Assembly (NCBI GenBank): GCA_005887685.1
Contig: VBHJ01000008.1
Coordinates: 12,337-46,032, forward strand
DNA from: Chloroflexota bacterium
GTDB lineage: Bacteria; Chloroflexota; Dormibacteria; Dormibacterales; Dormibacteraceae
Reading direction: 5' to 3'
DNA: 33,696 nucleotides
Below the pieces are notes generated by a model. It was not told the DNA's origin, searched no databases, and was given only the letters and a program-made list of their open reading frames with translations. Below are positions 18,677 through 26,658 of the stretch, in pieces. The first letter of the stretch is position 1. Each line of letters opens with the position of its first letter. The translations under genes and the position numbers were made by a program.

Positions 18677-19358
18677 TCAGCTCTTGAAAACGCGGGTCGT
18701 CGCGGAGCGGCTCCAGGTCTTTGTCATTGGGGGCGGCGGCCTTGAGCACGTCATTCGCCGGCAGCGCGTCAGCCAGTAGCTTGATGGCATCGTCGAGCTC
18801 TCCCTGCGGCACCCTTATGCAAGCAAGGTTGTAGCGAACCAGCGCGACGAACCGCGCGGGTGCCCCCGCGGTTTGCAGGTCGGCCTCGGCGTCAACCCAA
18901 AGTGCGGCGGCTCTGTCCAGGAGACCGTTTTCCTTCAGGTACTCGGAAAGGTGGAGGCGCGGGTGCGTGTAGCTGTTACGAAGCACAGCCTCCGTCGTGT
19001 TGGCGGCCGCGTACCAGTTGAATGGGCGGTCGCCCAGGCGTCCGTACAGGTCGATGATCTCGCCGAGCAAATGGTCTGACCGCGCCGCCGCATCGGCGAG
19101 TGGCGTACCAATTCCGTTCGGCAGCTCCGCGTCGTTCGTCTCGTCGATGTTTGCGGGCGGTGTCGCGAATGAGCGCCCCCCTTCGACGTCTGACAACGCA
19201 TTGCGCATCCGCTCGCGCCACATCCCAATGTGAAACATCACCAGGGCGGCGGGCCAACCCACGGGTGCCGACTCGTTCTGGCGCGCTCGCTCGACGAATT
19301 CCTGCTCCGCCTTGCGCTCGGCTTCGAGCGCCTCACGAATCGCGTCGACGTCAGGCAG
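18666..19358 (-). CDS. DinB-like N-domain with TPR-like C-terminus, probable CTG start
   Basis: Starting at GTG 19262 gives 198 residues, but the 32 codons before it in the same frame (PDVDAIREALEAERKAEQEF and on to the GTG) read as a normal DinB-type first helix. The only start-like codon available is CTG at 19358, overlapping the upstream lipoprotein stop by 8 bp, giving 230 residues. The first part has WPAALVMFHIGMWRERM and a later TEAVLRNSYTHPRLHLSEY, as in DinB/maleylpyruvate-isomerase-like four-helix metal-binding folds. The C-terminus (VRYNLACIRVPQGELDDAI...LEPLRDDPRFQELI) is the ending typical of TPR proteins. Function unknown; it may be a thiol- or metal-dependent enzyme or a scaffold. 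The 3' end overlaps the convergent oxidoreductase by 11 bp. Confidence 0.72.
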   Translation of the reverse strand: MPDVDAIREALEAERKAEQEFVERARQNESAPVGWPAALVMFHIGMWRERMRNALSDVEGGRSFATPPANIDETNDAELPNGIGTPLADAAARSDHLLGEIIDLYGRLGDRPFNWYAAANTTEAVLRNSYTHPRLHLSEYLKENGLLDRAAALWVDAEADLQTAGAPARFVALVRYNLACIRVPQGELDDAIKLLADALPANDVLKAAAPNDKDLEPLRDDPRFQELIKT

Positions 19359-20241
19359 GGGTCATGTCCACGGTCTGCGTGCCCTTGAAGGTGATCGGGC
19401 CCGTCAGGCCCGGGCTCGTGGCCCCGGCGGCCATGTTCAAGGTCATCGTGGCGTCGAGGGTGCCGGTGCCGTGCGACTTGACGACTCGGTGGGCGCCATT
19501 GTCGATCCAGGACGTCACATCGGAGGCGGACGTCCCCGCCATGGTGATGCCCTCCAGTCCGGCGGCGGCGCCGGTGGAGGGGATCAGCGGCGTCCCAGAG
19601 CCGCCGGCCATCGCCGACAGGTCGATGGTGAGGTTGAAGGTCGAGTTGATCTTGCTCTCCACCACGGCGGTGTCCACGCTGCCGACCTTCTCGTCACGGA
19701 GGTACTTGTTGTCCGACGTCACCTTGCTCGAGCCGGAGCCAAGGGGGTTCGGCTGGTCGTAGCTCTTCGACCATGTGTCGCCGGGTTTCACCGGTTTGTC
19801 GGGGAGGATCGCTGACAGCAGGCCGCCCTGGGCACCCGTCGCGCCGGGCAGCGAGTTATTGCCGAACGTGCTGCCGTTGATGCTGACGATTCGCCCGTCC
19901 GACGCGATCTTCATATCGACGTTGGTGGTGGTCGTCGTGGTCGTGGTGTTGCTGGCGCCGTTCACGGTCATTTTCAGCGACATGTCGTTCACCGCCACCG
20001 AGACGTCCGCGGTGCCGCTCGAATCGACCGACTTCACCGTGAGTGTTTCTTTCGCGGTGATGTCCATGTCCAGCGGAACCGACATGCCCTGCGCACCGAT
20101 CGTGTACTTGAAGGCAGCGTGAAAGTTGTACTTGTACGTCTCGCCTGCTTTGTACGCAAGGGAGATGGTGTGCGCCTGGGCGGCCCCAAACGAGCCGCAT
20201 CCGGCGACCAGAAAGAACGCGAGGAGCGCAAGCCGCCTCAC
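19351..20241 (-). CDS. Secreted lipoprotein of unknown function
   Basis: 296 residues from GTG 20241. There is a signal peptide with lipobox VAGC (Cys15). The mature part is rich in Ser, Thr, Gly and beta-strand-like alternation (ISLAYKAGETYKYNFHAAFKY, DMDITAKETLTVKSVD), resembling DUF6263-like extracytoplasmic proteins, though I hold that loosely. A run of eight Thr occurs near residue 100 (NTTTTTTTTN), then LPDKPVKPGDTWSKSYDQPNP, a phrase frequent in such lipoproteins, and a C-terminal TMTLNMAAG strand. There are no catalytic motifs. It is probably anchored on the outer face of the cytoplasmic membrane. It ends 8 bp inside the probable start of the DinB-like gene and begins 26 bp after the gltB stop. 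Confidence 0.8.
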   Translation of the reverse strand: MRRLALLAFFLVAGCGSFGAAQAHTISLAYKAGETYKYNFHAAFKYTIGAQGMSVPLDMDITAKETLTVKSVDSSGTADVSVAVNDMSLKMTVNGASNTTTTTTTTNVDMKIASDGRIVSINGSTFGNNSLPGATGAQGGLLSAILPDKPVKPGDTWSKSYDQPNPLGSGSSKVTSDNKYLRDEKVGSVDTAVVESKINSTFNLTIDLSAMAGGSGTPLIPSTGAAAGLEGITMAGTSASDVTSWIDNGAHRVVKSHGTGTLDATMTLNMAAGATSPGLTGPITFKGTQTVDMTPA

Positions 20242-20267
20242 GACCTCAGCATAGTGCCGGGTTCGGG

Positions 20268-23200
20268 CTAGGCTGCGGTCTTAGGCGCGGTTTCCGAAGC
20301 CTCTTCCGGTTGCGCGGCGGCCTGGACCGGCGGTGGCGCGACCGGCACGATCTGGCGGAAGCGGCCGACTGCATCGGTCCAGCTCGCCAGCATCTCGGCG
20401 GCCCTGCGGCTGCCGGTGCGCCGAAGGTGCTCCTCGACCAGCGCCTTGAGCTCGTTGGCGTCTTCTTCCGGGACGTCTCGAGCCACGACGCTGTCGGCGT
20501 TCAGCTGGCGAAACTCGAGCGCGTAGGCGACGCCGCCGGTCATCCCTGCGCCGGCGTTCCAGCCGACCGGGCCCAGCGCGACCGCAACCCCGCCTGTCAT
20601 GTACTCGCAGAAGTGGTCACCTGCGCCTTCCACGACGGCGACGGCTCCCGAGTTGCGCACGCAGAAGCGCTCTCCAACCCGGCCCGCGATGAAGAGCTTC
20701 CCGCCGGTCGCGCCGTAACAGATGGTGTTGCCCGCAAGGACAGGGTCGTCCGCGCCGTCGTGACCGAATGGTTTGATCGCGATCACGCCGCCGCCCATGC
20801 CCTTGCCCACGTAGTCCTGCGCCTGTCCTTCGAGGCTCAGCTCCACGCCGGCATCGAGAAAGGCGCCGAAGCTCTGGCCCGCGCTGCCCCGATACTCGCG
20901 ATGGTCACCCTGCGCCAGCGACGCCCCGACCGTCCTCCGCGAGTTGTCGATCTCGCCGCTCGGTGGCGCTTGCCGCGGCGCATCTCCATTGCGGCTCCAG
21001 GACCGGCTCCTGGGCAGGGTCGAGTCGGTTGGTGCGAGGACAAAAGAGAGGTCGAGCCTCGCGTCCGGAACCTGTGCCAGCAGCTCGACGCGCCCGACTA
21101 TCTCCTGGAGGCTGCGCGCGCCCAGGCGTGCCAGATGCTCGCGGACCTCACCCGCGATGAGGAACAGGTAATTGACGACGTGCTCCGGCCGTCCTTCGAA
21201 TTTGGCGCGAAGGTCTTCGCGCTGCGTGGCGATGCCCGTCGGACAGGTGTTCAGGTGGCACTGCCTCGCCATGTCGCAGCCCAGGGCGACCAGGACGCCG
21301 GTGCCGAAGCCAAACTCCTCAGCGCCAAGCGCCGCGGCGATGACGATGTCGCGGCCTCCGCGGAGGCCGCCATCCGTGCGAAGGGTGACGCGCTCGCGCA
21401 GGCGGTTGGCGACGAGGACCTGCTGCGCTTCCGCGAGGCCAAGCTCCCACGGCGAGCCCGCGTTCTTGATCGAAGACAGCGGCGAAGCGCCTGTGCCGCC
21501 ATCGTGTCCCGAGATGAGGATGTAGTCGGCTCGAGCCTTCGCGACGCCCGCGGCGATGGTGCCGACGCCCGCCTCCGACACAAGCTTGACCCCGATCCGC
21601 GCCTGCGGGTTCACGGTCTTGAGGTCGTGGATGAGCTGCGCGAGATCTTCGATGGAGTAGATGTCGTGGTGCGGCGGCGGGGAGATGAGCTGCATGCCAG
21701 GCTGTGCGTGGCGTAGGCGTGCGATGAGGCTCGTCACCTTGAGGCCGGGGAGCTGTCCACCCTCGCCCGGCTTCGAGCCCTGCGCGATCTTGATCTCGAG
21801 CTCGTCCGCGCGCTTGAGGTATCGAGGCGTGACGCCGAACCGCGCCGAGGCAACCTGCTTGACCTTGTTGTCGCGTCTGGCGCCGTCCGTGTTGTCGTAG
21901 GTGTCAGGGTCTTCGCCGCCCTCACCTGAGTTGGAGCGAGCCCCGACCTGGTTCATGGCGATGGCCAGCGCTTCGTGCGCCTCCGGAGATAGCGCGCCGA
22001 GCGACATCGCGGTGCTGACGAATCGCTTGACGATCTCAGACGCCGGTTCCACCTCTTCCAGCGGAACCGGCTGCGGACACTCCTCGATCTGGATCAGCTC
22101 GCGCAGGGATTGAGGCGCGCCCATGTTCGAGAGGCGGCGCCACTCGCGATAGGTATCTACGTCGCCCGTCTGCGCCGCCTTCTGCGCGGTCTTCACCGCG
22201 TGCGGGTTGTAGGCGTGATGCTCGCCAGCCTTGCGGAAGCGCATGCGGCCGTGGTCGGGTGTCGCGCTGGGCCGGTTGCGCGCGATCTGCTCGAGGTCGG
22301 AGAGGTTTGCGCCGCCGATTCGTGAAGGCACGGCCGGGAAGCACAGCTCCATCACCTCGGCACCGAGACCCAACGCCTCGAGCACCTCCGCACCGCGGTA
22401 GCTGGTCACGCAGGAGATGCCCATCTTCGCCATGACCTTGAGCAACCCCACCTCGAGCGCTTTGCGATATCGCGGCGCAGCTTCATCGCCGGCGGTCGCA
22501 AAGGCCAAGTACGGATGCACCGCTGTTGCGCCAATCGTGATCAGGCAGGCGACGTCGTGCACGTCCACCGCATCACCGGCGATGGCGACGATGTCGGCGG
22601 CCATGCGCCGTCCGGTCGCCAGGAGATGAGAGTGGACTGCTCCCACGGCCAGCGCCATCGGGATGGGAAGGCGGTGCTGAGCCGAGCGGCGGTCGCTCAA
22701 GGCGATCACTCCATTGACGTCTTCGGCTTCGCGACAGAGCCGGTGGAGTGCGTCGCCCAGGGTTTCCTCGGGAGCGTAGGTCGCGTCGAGCACCGTTGCG
22801 TCCTGCAGCACGCGCGCGAGCTCGGCCGCGCCCAGCACTGGTGACTCGAGCTCCAACAGCTTTCCATCGGTGGGAACGGCAGGGTGATGCCGGCGCAGAA
22901 GCTCGCGGTCGGTGCCGCCCTCCGGCTCGAGCGTGAGGCGGCGTGCCCCGAGCAGGGTTCGCAACGACATCACGGCCTTCTCGCGCAGCGGGTCGATCGC
23001 CGGATTCGTCACCTGCGCGAATCGCTGGCGCAGGTAGCCATAAACACGCCGCGGTGTCCGGCCGAGAGGCGCGATCGGGATGTCGTCGCCCATCGAGTAC
23101 ACCGGCTCTGCGGCGGACTCGGCCATGACTTCGACCACGAACTTGACGTCCTCGAATCCCCACCCGTGGAGCGCATGCTGCCCAGGCAGGTCTTCCAGGG

Positions 23201-24482
23201 GCTCGAGGTCGACGTGGTGCCGCTCGACCGGGACGAGCGCGCGGTCCGCGAGCATCCCGTAGTCGTGTCGACCGGCGGCGCGCTCCTTGGCCTCCGCGTC
23301 GCGCAGCAGCGACCCGTCGCGAGTGTCGACCAGCAGCATCTGGCCCGGTCCGAGCCTTCCGCGTTCGATGACCTGTGCGGGATCCATGCTCACGACACCC
23401 GCCTCCGACGCCGCGGCGACGAGCCCGTCGCGCGTGCGCTGCCATCGCAGGGGGCGGAGGCCGTTGCGGTCGAGGGCCGCACCGACGACGATCCCGTCGC
23501 TGAACGCGAGCGCGGCGGGCCCGTCCCAGGGTTCGAATCGGATCGACTGGTAGCGATAGAAATCGCGGACAGGCGCGGCGAGGTCGCCGCGGCCCTCCCA
23601 CGCCTCGGGCACGAGGCTCATCAACGCCTCGCTCACCTCCCAGCCGCGGTGCACCAGGAGCTCCAGCGCGTTGTCGAGCGAAGCGGAGTCGGACCCTTCG
23701 GGCCAGATCACGCCGCGAAGCTCGGGTTCGAGCTCCGGCTCGCGGGCACGCATCCACGCTCGGTTTCCCGTCACCGTGTTGATCTCGCCGTTGTGCGCCA
23801 GCATCCGGAAGGGTTGCGCAAGACGCCAGTCAGGCATCGTGTTGGTCGAGTAGCGCTGGTGGAAGACGGCGAGGCGGCTCTCGCAAGCCTCGTCCTGCAG
23901 GTCCAGGTAGAAGTCCGCCAGTCGTGTACCTGCCATGAGGCCCTTGTAGACGAGGGTGCGGCTCGAGCACGACGCGACGTACATCCTCACGCCTTCGTCT
24001 TCGGCTCTTTTTTCTGCCGCGCGACGAGCCAGGTAGAGGCGGCGCTCCCATTCGTTGGGGTCGAGGTCGGGGTTTGCGATGAGGCCGTGCCAGATCTCCG
24101 GCATGGTCTCGCGTGCCCGCGAGCCAAGGGTCTCGGGGTCGAGGGGCACGGCGCGCCACGCCGAGATCCGCATCCCGGACGCGGCGACCGCGTCTTCGGC
24201 GAGACCCCGGGCGCCCTTGTCCCATGCGAACAGGGCGATGACCGCGAGAGGGCCGCCCAGCATTCGATGCGGGACCTGGATCAGCAATCCCGCGCCGTCG
24301 CCGCTCTTGCCATCCGCGTCGAGGCCGCCGCGGTGGGCGAGGCGAGCCAGCGCGGTGACGCCCAGGCTGACCGACTCGTGGCCGAGCTCGGGCGTGGCGA
24401 CAAATCCCATGCCGCAGGCCGCCCGGGATGCGGGAAGCTCCCCGGGCCATGCAAGGCGTGATCGACTCAGGGCGGGGGGCAC
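20268..24482 (-). CDS. gltB: Glutamate synthase large subunit
   Basis: 1404 residues from GTG 24482. Class II glutamine amidotransferase domain: the nucleophile is Cys23 in RAACGMGFVA, implying removal of a 22-residue propeptide as in known GltB proteins. HRGGLDADGKSGDGAGLL and FHQRYSTNTMPDWRLAQPFRMLAHNGEINT are conserved. The central domain and FMN-binding synthase domain follow (VGARSNSGEGGED; ISGHDGGTGASPLSSIKNAG). The 3Fe-4S cysteines are 1069, 1075 and 1080 in CDMARQCHLNTC. A C-terminal glutamate-synthase beta-helix (GGVAVALGPVGWNAGAGMTGG) ends the protein. It converts glutamine and 2-oxoglutarate to two glutamates in the cytosol. No gltD (small, electron-donating subunit) is in the window, so it is either elsewhere or electrons come from ferredoxin. 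The subunit is slightly shorter than the roughly 1500-residue norm but no key motif is missing. Confidence 0.96.
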   Translation of the reverse strand: MPPALSRSRLAWPGELPASRAACGMGFVATPELGHESVSLGVTALARLAHRGGLDADGKSGDGAGLLIQVPHRMLGGPLAVIALFAWDKGARGLAEDAVAASGMRISAWRAVPLDPETLGSRARETMPEIWHGLIANPDLDPNEWERRLYLARRAAEKRAEDEGVRMYVASCSSRTLVYKGLMAGTRLADFYLDLQDEACESRLAVFHQRYSTNTMPDWRLAQPFRMLAHNGEINTVTGNRAWMRAREPELEPELRGVIWPEGSDSASLDNALELLVHRGWEVSEALMSLVPEAWEGRGDLAAPVRDFYRYQSIRFEPWDGPAALAFSDGIVVGAALDRNGLRPLRWQRTRDGLVAAASEAGVVSMDPAQVIERGRLGPGQMLLVDTRDGSLLRDAEAKERAAGRHDYGMLADRALVPVERHHVDLEPLEDLPGQHALHGWGFEDVKFVVEVMAESAAEPVYSMGDDIPIAPLGRTPRRVYGYLRQRFAQVTNPAIDPLREKAVMSLRTLLGARRLTLEPEGGTDRELLRRHHPAVPTDGKLLELESPVLGAAELARVLQDATVLDATYAPEETLGDALHRLCREAEDVNGVIALSDRRSAQHRLPIPMALAVGAVHSHLLATGRRMAADIVAIAGDAVDVHDVACLITIGATAVHPYLAFATAGDEAAPRYRKALEVGLLKVMAKMGISCVTSYRGAEVLEALGLGAEVMELCFPAVPSRIGGANLSDLEQIARNRPSATPDHGRMRFRKAGEHHAYNPHAVKTAQKAAQTGDVDTYREWRRLSNMGAPQSLRELIQIEECPQPVPLEEVEPASEIVKRFVSTAMSLGALSPEAHEALAIAMNQVGARSNSGEGGEDPDTYDNTDGARRDNKVKQVASARFGVTPRYLKRADELEIKIAQGSKPGEGGQLPGLKVTSLIARLRHAQPGMQLISPPPHHDIYSIEDLAQLIHDLKTVNPQARIGVKLVSEAGVGTIAAGVAKARADYILISGHDGGTGASPLSSIKNAGSPWELGLAEAQQVLVANRLRERVTLRTDGGLRGGRDIVIAAALGAEEFGFGTGVLVALGCDMARQCHLNTCPTGIATQREDLRAKFEGRPEHVVNYLFLIAGEVREHLARLGARSLQEIVGRVELLAQVPDARLDLSFVLAPTDSTLPRSRSWSRNGDAPRQAPPSGEIDNSRRTVGASLAQGDHREYRGSAGQSFGAFLDAGVELSLEGQAQDYVGKGMGGGVIAIKPFGHDGADDPVLAGNTICYGATGGKLFIAGRVGERFCVRNSGAVAVVEGAGDHFCEYMTGGVAVALGPVGWNAGAGMTGGVAYALEFRQLNADSVVARDVPEEDANELKALVEEHLRRTGSRRAAEMLASWTDAVGRFRQIVPVAPPPVQAAAQPEEASETAPKTAA

Positions 24483-24563
24483 TGTAGCGGAAGGCTACGT
24501 GGAGTCGCCTGCGGGAGCTAGTGCGCCGCTCACAAAAAGCTCGCCGAATTTGTTATGCGATCG

Positions 24564-26276
24564 CTACATTCCCAACAGCGACTGCACCCGCAAAGCGACC
24601 GAAAGGTTGAGTCGCGTCTCCGGGTCTTCGAGGTCGAGGCCGGTGATCTCGCGGATGCGGTCGAGTCGGTAGCGGAGCGTGTTGGGATGGACCCGCAGCC
24701 GTTGCGCCGCGTGCTGCTGCTCGCCGGTTTCGAGGTAGGCCCGCAGGGTGGCGACGAGCGCTCCCTTGCGCGCGCTGTCGTGCTCGATCAACGGTCCGAG
24801 GTGCCGGCGGCTGTAGTCCACCAACCGCTCGTCGCTGACGGCGGCGAGCAGGCCGGTGAGCCCCAGCTCGGGCACCGCCACCACCTGGCCCCATCGCTTG
24901 AAGCGGGCAAGCGATTCCATCACGGAGGTCACCTCGCGCAGCGCTCCGGCGACCGAGGATGGAGCCTCGATCGGCGCGCTGAAGCCGACGGACACCGTGA
25001 AGCCCGGCTTCCAGTCGGCCACCGCCTGGCGGATCTGCAGGCCCAGCGCGTGGCTCCGCGCCTGGTGGTCGGCGACCTCGGTGCCCAACGGCAGCAGCGC
25101 GACGACCTGGTCGGAGCGGCCCTGGACCAGCGCCCGCGGGTAGGTGGTGCGCACCACGGCGGTGACCCGGCGCAGGAACTCTCGTTTCAGGGCCTGGATC
25201 GCATCCTCGGAGATCTGCCGCGCCTTGTTGAAGCCGCGAAAGTCGTCGATGTCGACGAGGACGACGATGTGGCTGCCGTGCAGCGGGTAGCCCAGGTGGC
25301 GGGCGCGGCGCTGCGCCGCCGCCTCATCGCCGTACGTGCCGTGAAGCAGGTCCTCGAGGTATTCGCCGCGGACCCGTCCCTCGACCTCGGAGAGCTCGCG
25401 CTCCTTCGCGATGGAGAGCGCAAGCACGAGGGCCGCCTGCTCGATCGCCATGAACGCAAGCTCCTCGTTGCGCGGCGGGTGGTCGAGGATGGAGATGTAG
25501 CCGAGCACCTGGTTGGAGGCGAAGATCGGCGCGATCAGACGCTCGCGCGACATCCCCAGGTGGGGGAATGCCGGCACTTTGACCGGGCCGCGCTTGGCCT
25601 CGACCTCGCGCAGCATGCGCTGGATCTGCGGGTCGAACAGCACCCGCTGCGGCGTGCCCTGGCGGAGGATGGTCTCCTTGCGGTGGGGGTCCGCGCTGCC
25701 GCCCGCGTGGGCGAGCAGGTGAAAGCTTGCGTCCTCGACCACGACCGCGCTTTCGAGGAGGTCGGCCAGCGTGCGGCAGATCTCGTTCACGCCCTTGCCG
25801 TCCAGGACCAGCTCGGTGAACCTGTGATGGATCTCGATCGAGCGCTTCAACCGCCAGTGCTCGGCGTTGATGATCCGCTCGAGCAGCGGCGACATCAGGT
25901 CGACGAACTGGACGTCGGAAGGGATGGTGAACAGCGGGACCTTGAGGCGGTCCGCCTCGCTGACCATCTCCGGCGGCAGCTTGCGCATGTAGGGCAGCGG
26001 CCGAACCACCAGTCCCGCTCCACCTGAGTCCGCGATGCGGCCGACGAGCCGGATCTGCGCCGACACGTCGTCCTTGATGGGGAAGCCGCTGGTGAACATC
26101 AGGTCGCCGGCCCGCGGCTGCACCTCCGGCGTCTCCATCAGGCGCACCCACTCGACGCGCCGGTCCAACCCTTCGCCGCCTGCGATCAGCTTCGCCTGGG
26201 CGAGCACGGATCGCATCGCCTCGCGCACCGTCGGCCGGGGTTCCTGGACCTCGTCCTCGACCCTCTTGGTGGCCAT
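24564..26276 (-). CDS. PucR/CdaR-family transcriptional regulator
   Basis: 570 residues from ATG 26276; an upstream extension of the frame to 26396 overlaps the divergent gene and its promoter and is not favoured. N-terminal PucR domain (about 12-140; RAGDLMFTSGFPIKDD), a GAF-like segment (about 150-290), a CdaR GGDEF-like domain (about 310-440; VVLVDIDDFRGFNKARQ) and a C-terminal HTH_30 (about 505-560; AAQRLRVHPNTLRYRLDRIREITG). Known role of the family: activators of purine catabolism, sugar-diacid or amino-acid genes. No purine genes are nearby; the adjacent gltB, 82 bp downstream, and aconitase make a nitrogen or carbon role possible but unproven. A promoter with 17-bp spacing (26285-26313) would give an almost leaderless mRNA. 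Confidence 0.9.
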   Translation of the reverse strand: MATKRVEDEVQEPRPTVREAMRSVLAQAKLIAGGEGLDRRVEWVRLMETPEVQPRAGDLMFTSGFPIKDDVSAQIRLVGRIADSGGAGLVVRPLPYMRKLPPEMVSEADRLKVPLFTIPSDVQFVDLMSPLLERIINAEHWRLKRSIEIHHRFTELVLDGKGVNEICRTLADLLESAVVVEDASFHLLAHAGGSADPHRKETILRQGTPQRVLFDPQIQRMLREVEAKRGPVKVPAFPHLGMSRERLIAPIFASNQVLGYISILDHPPRNEELAFMAIEQAALVLALSIAKERELSEVEGRVRGEYLEDLLHGTYGDEAAAQRRARHLGYPLHGSHIVVLVDIDDFRGFNKARQISEDAIQALKREFLRRVTAVVRTTYPRALVQGRSDQVVALLPLGTEVADHQARSHALGLQIRQAVADWKPGFTVSVGFSAPIEAPSSVAGALREVTSVMESLARFKRWGQVVAVPELGLTGLLAAVSDERLVDYSRRHLGPLIEHDSARKGALVATLRAYLETGEQQHAAQRLRVHPNTLRYRLDRIREITGLDLEDPETRLNLSVALRVQSLLGM

Positions 26277-26284
26277 GATTTGCA

Positions 26285-26313
26285 ACTTTAGGGTGTGGGC
26301 GGGGGACAGGCAA
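26285..26313 (-). promoter_or_regulatory. Predicted promoter of the PucR-family gene
   Basis: On the minus strand, -35 TTGCCT (26308-26313), a 17-bp spacer and -10 TAAAGT (26285-26290). The -10 ends 8 bp before the ATG, so initiation at the usual distance leaves a leader of about 1-2 nt. This supports the start at 26276 rather than the longer frame. Confidence 0.6.
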
Positions 26314-26377
26314 GGGCGGCTCGGCGTTGTGCCCGGCCCACTAGGACGATGACGACGCGTCGGGTTACCGTCCAGGC

Positions 26378-26572
26378 ATGGCCTTTGAGGAGACACCGGC
26401 CTGCGACCGGCACGACCTGGGTGTGTCGATGCAGCTGCGCACGATGCACTCCGATGTGTCGCGGCCGGACGTACTGGTCGGTTTGTTCGAGTGTCCTGAG
26501 TGCGGGCACGAGCGCTGGCTGCCGATCAAGACCAGCTACGAGGACAGCGAGGCCGCGGTCCCGGCGGCTTAG
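26378..26572 (+). CDS. Small zinc-ribbon-like protein
   Basis: 64 residues from ATG 26378, divergent from the PucR-family gene. It contains FECPECGHERWLPI (CPEC knuckle) and, nearer the N-terminus, CDRH, so four ligands (Cys, His, Cys, Cys) could bind zinc. The acidic Ala-rich tail has no recognisable domain. Similar short CxxC proteins in high-GC bacteria are uncharacterised. It ends 13 bp before the first copy of a paired palindrome. Coding is likely but not certain given its length. Confidence 0.6.
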   Translation: MAFEETPACDRHDLGVSMQLRTMHSDVSRPDVLVGLFECPECGHERWLPIKTSYEDSEAAVPAA

Positions 26573-26581
26573 GCGCCCACC

Positions 26582-26645
26582 CCCGGATAGTCCGGACTAT
26601 CCGGGAATGCTCGCGACTGAAACCCGCGGTTAGTCCGGACTATCC
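26582..26645. repeat. Second pair of the TAGTCCGGACTA palindrome in a convergent gap
   Basis: GGATAGTCCGGACTATCC at 26585-26602 is a perfect palindrome; with flanking CCC and GGG (26582-26605) it is a perfect 24-bp inverted repeat. The second copy, GGTTAGTCCGGACTATCC at 26628-26645, is the exact reverse complement of the copies near 7800. Copies start 43 bp apart. The pair lies between the convergent zinc-ribbon and aconitase genes. Confidence 0.92.
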
Positions 26646-26658
26646 GAAGGGGCGGATC

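Noticed and set aside
20310-21716. Plus-strand frame of 468 codons opposite the 3' half of gltB
   Set aside because: No domain-like pattern; opposite the 3Fe-4S and FMN regions of gltB.
22884-24461. Plus-strand frame of 525 codons opposite gltB
   Set aside because: Antisense shadow; gltB motifs are continuous on the minus strand through this span.
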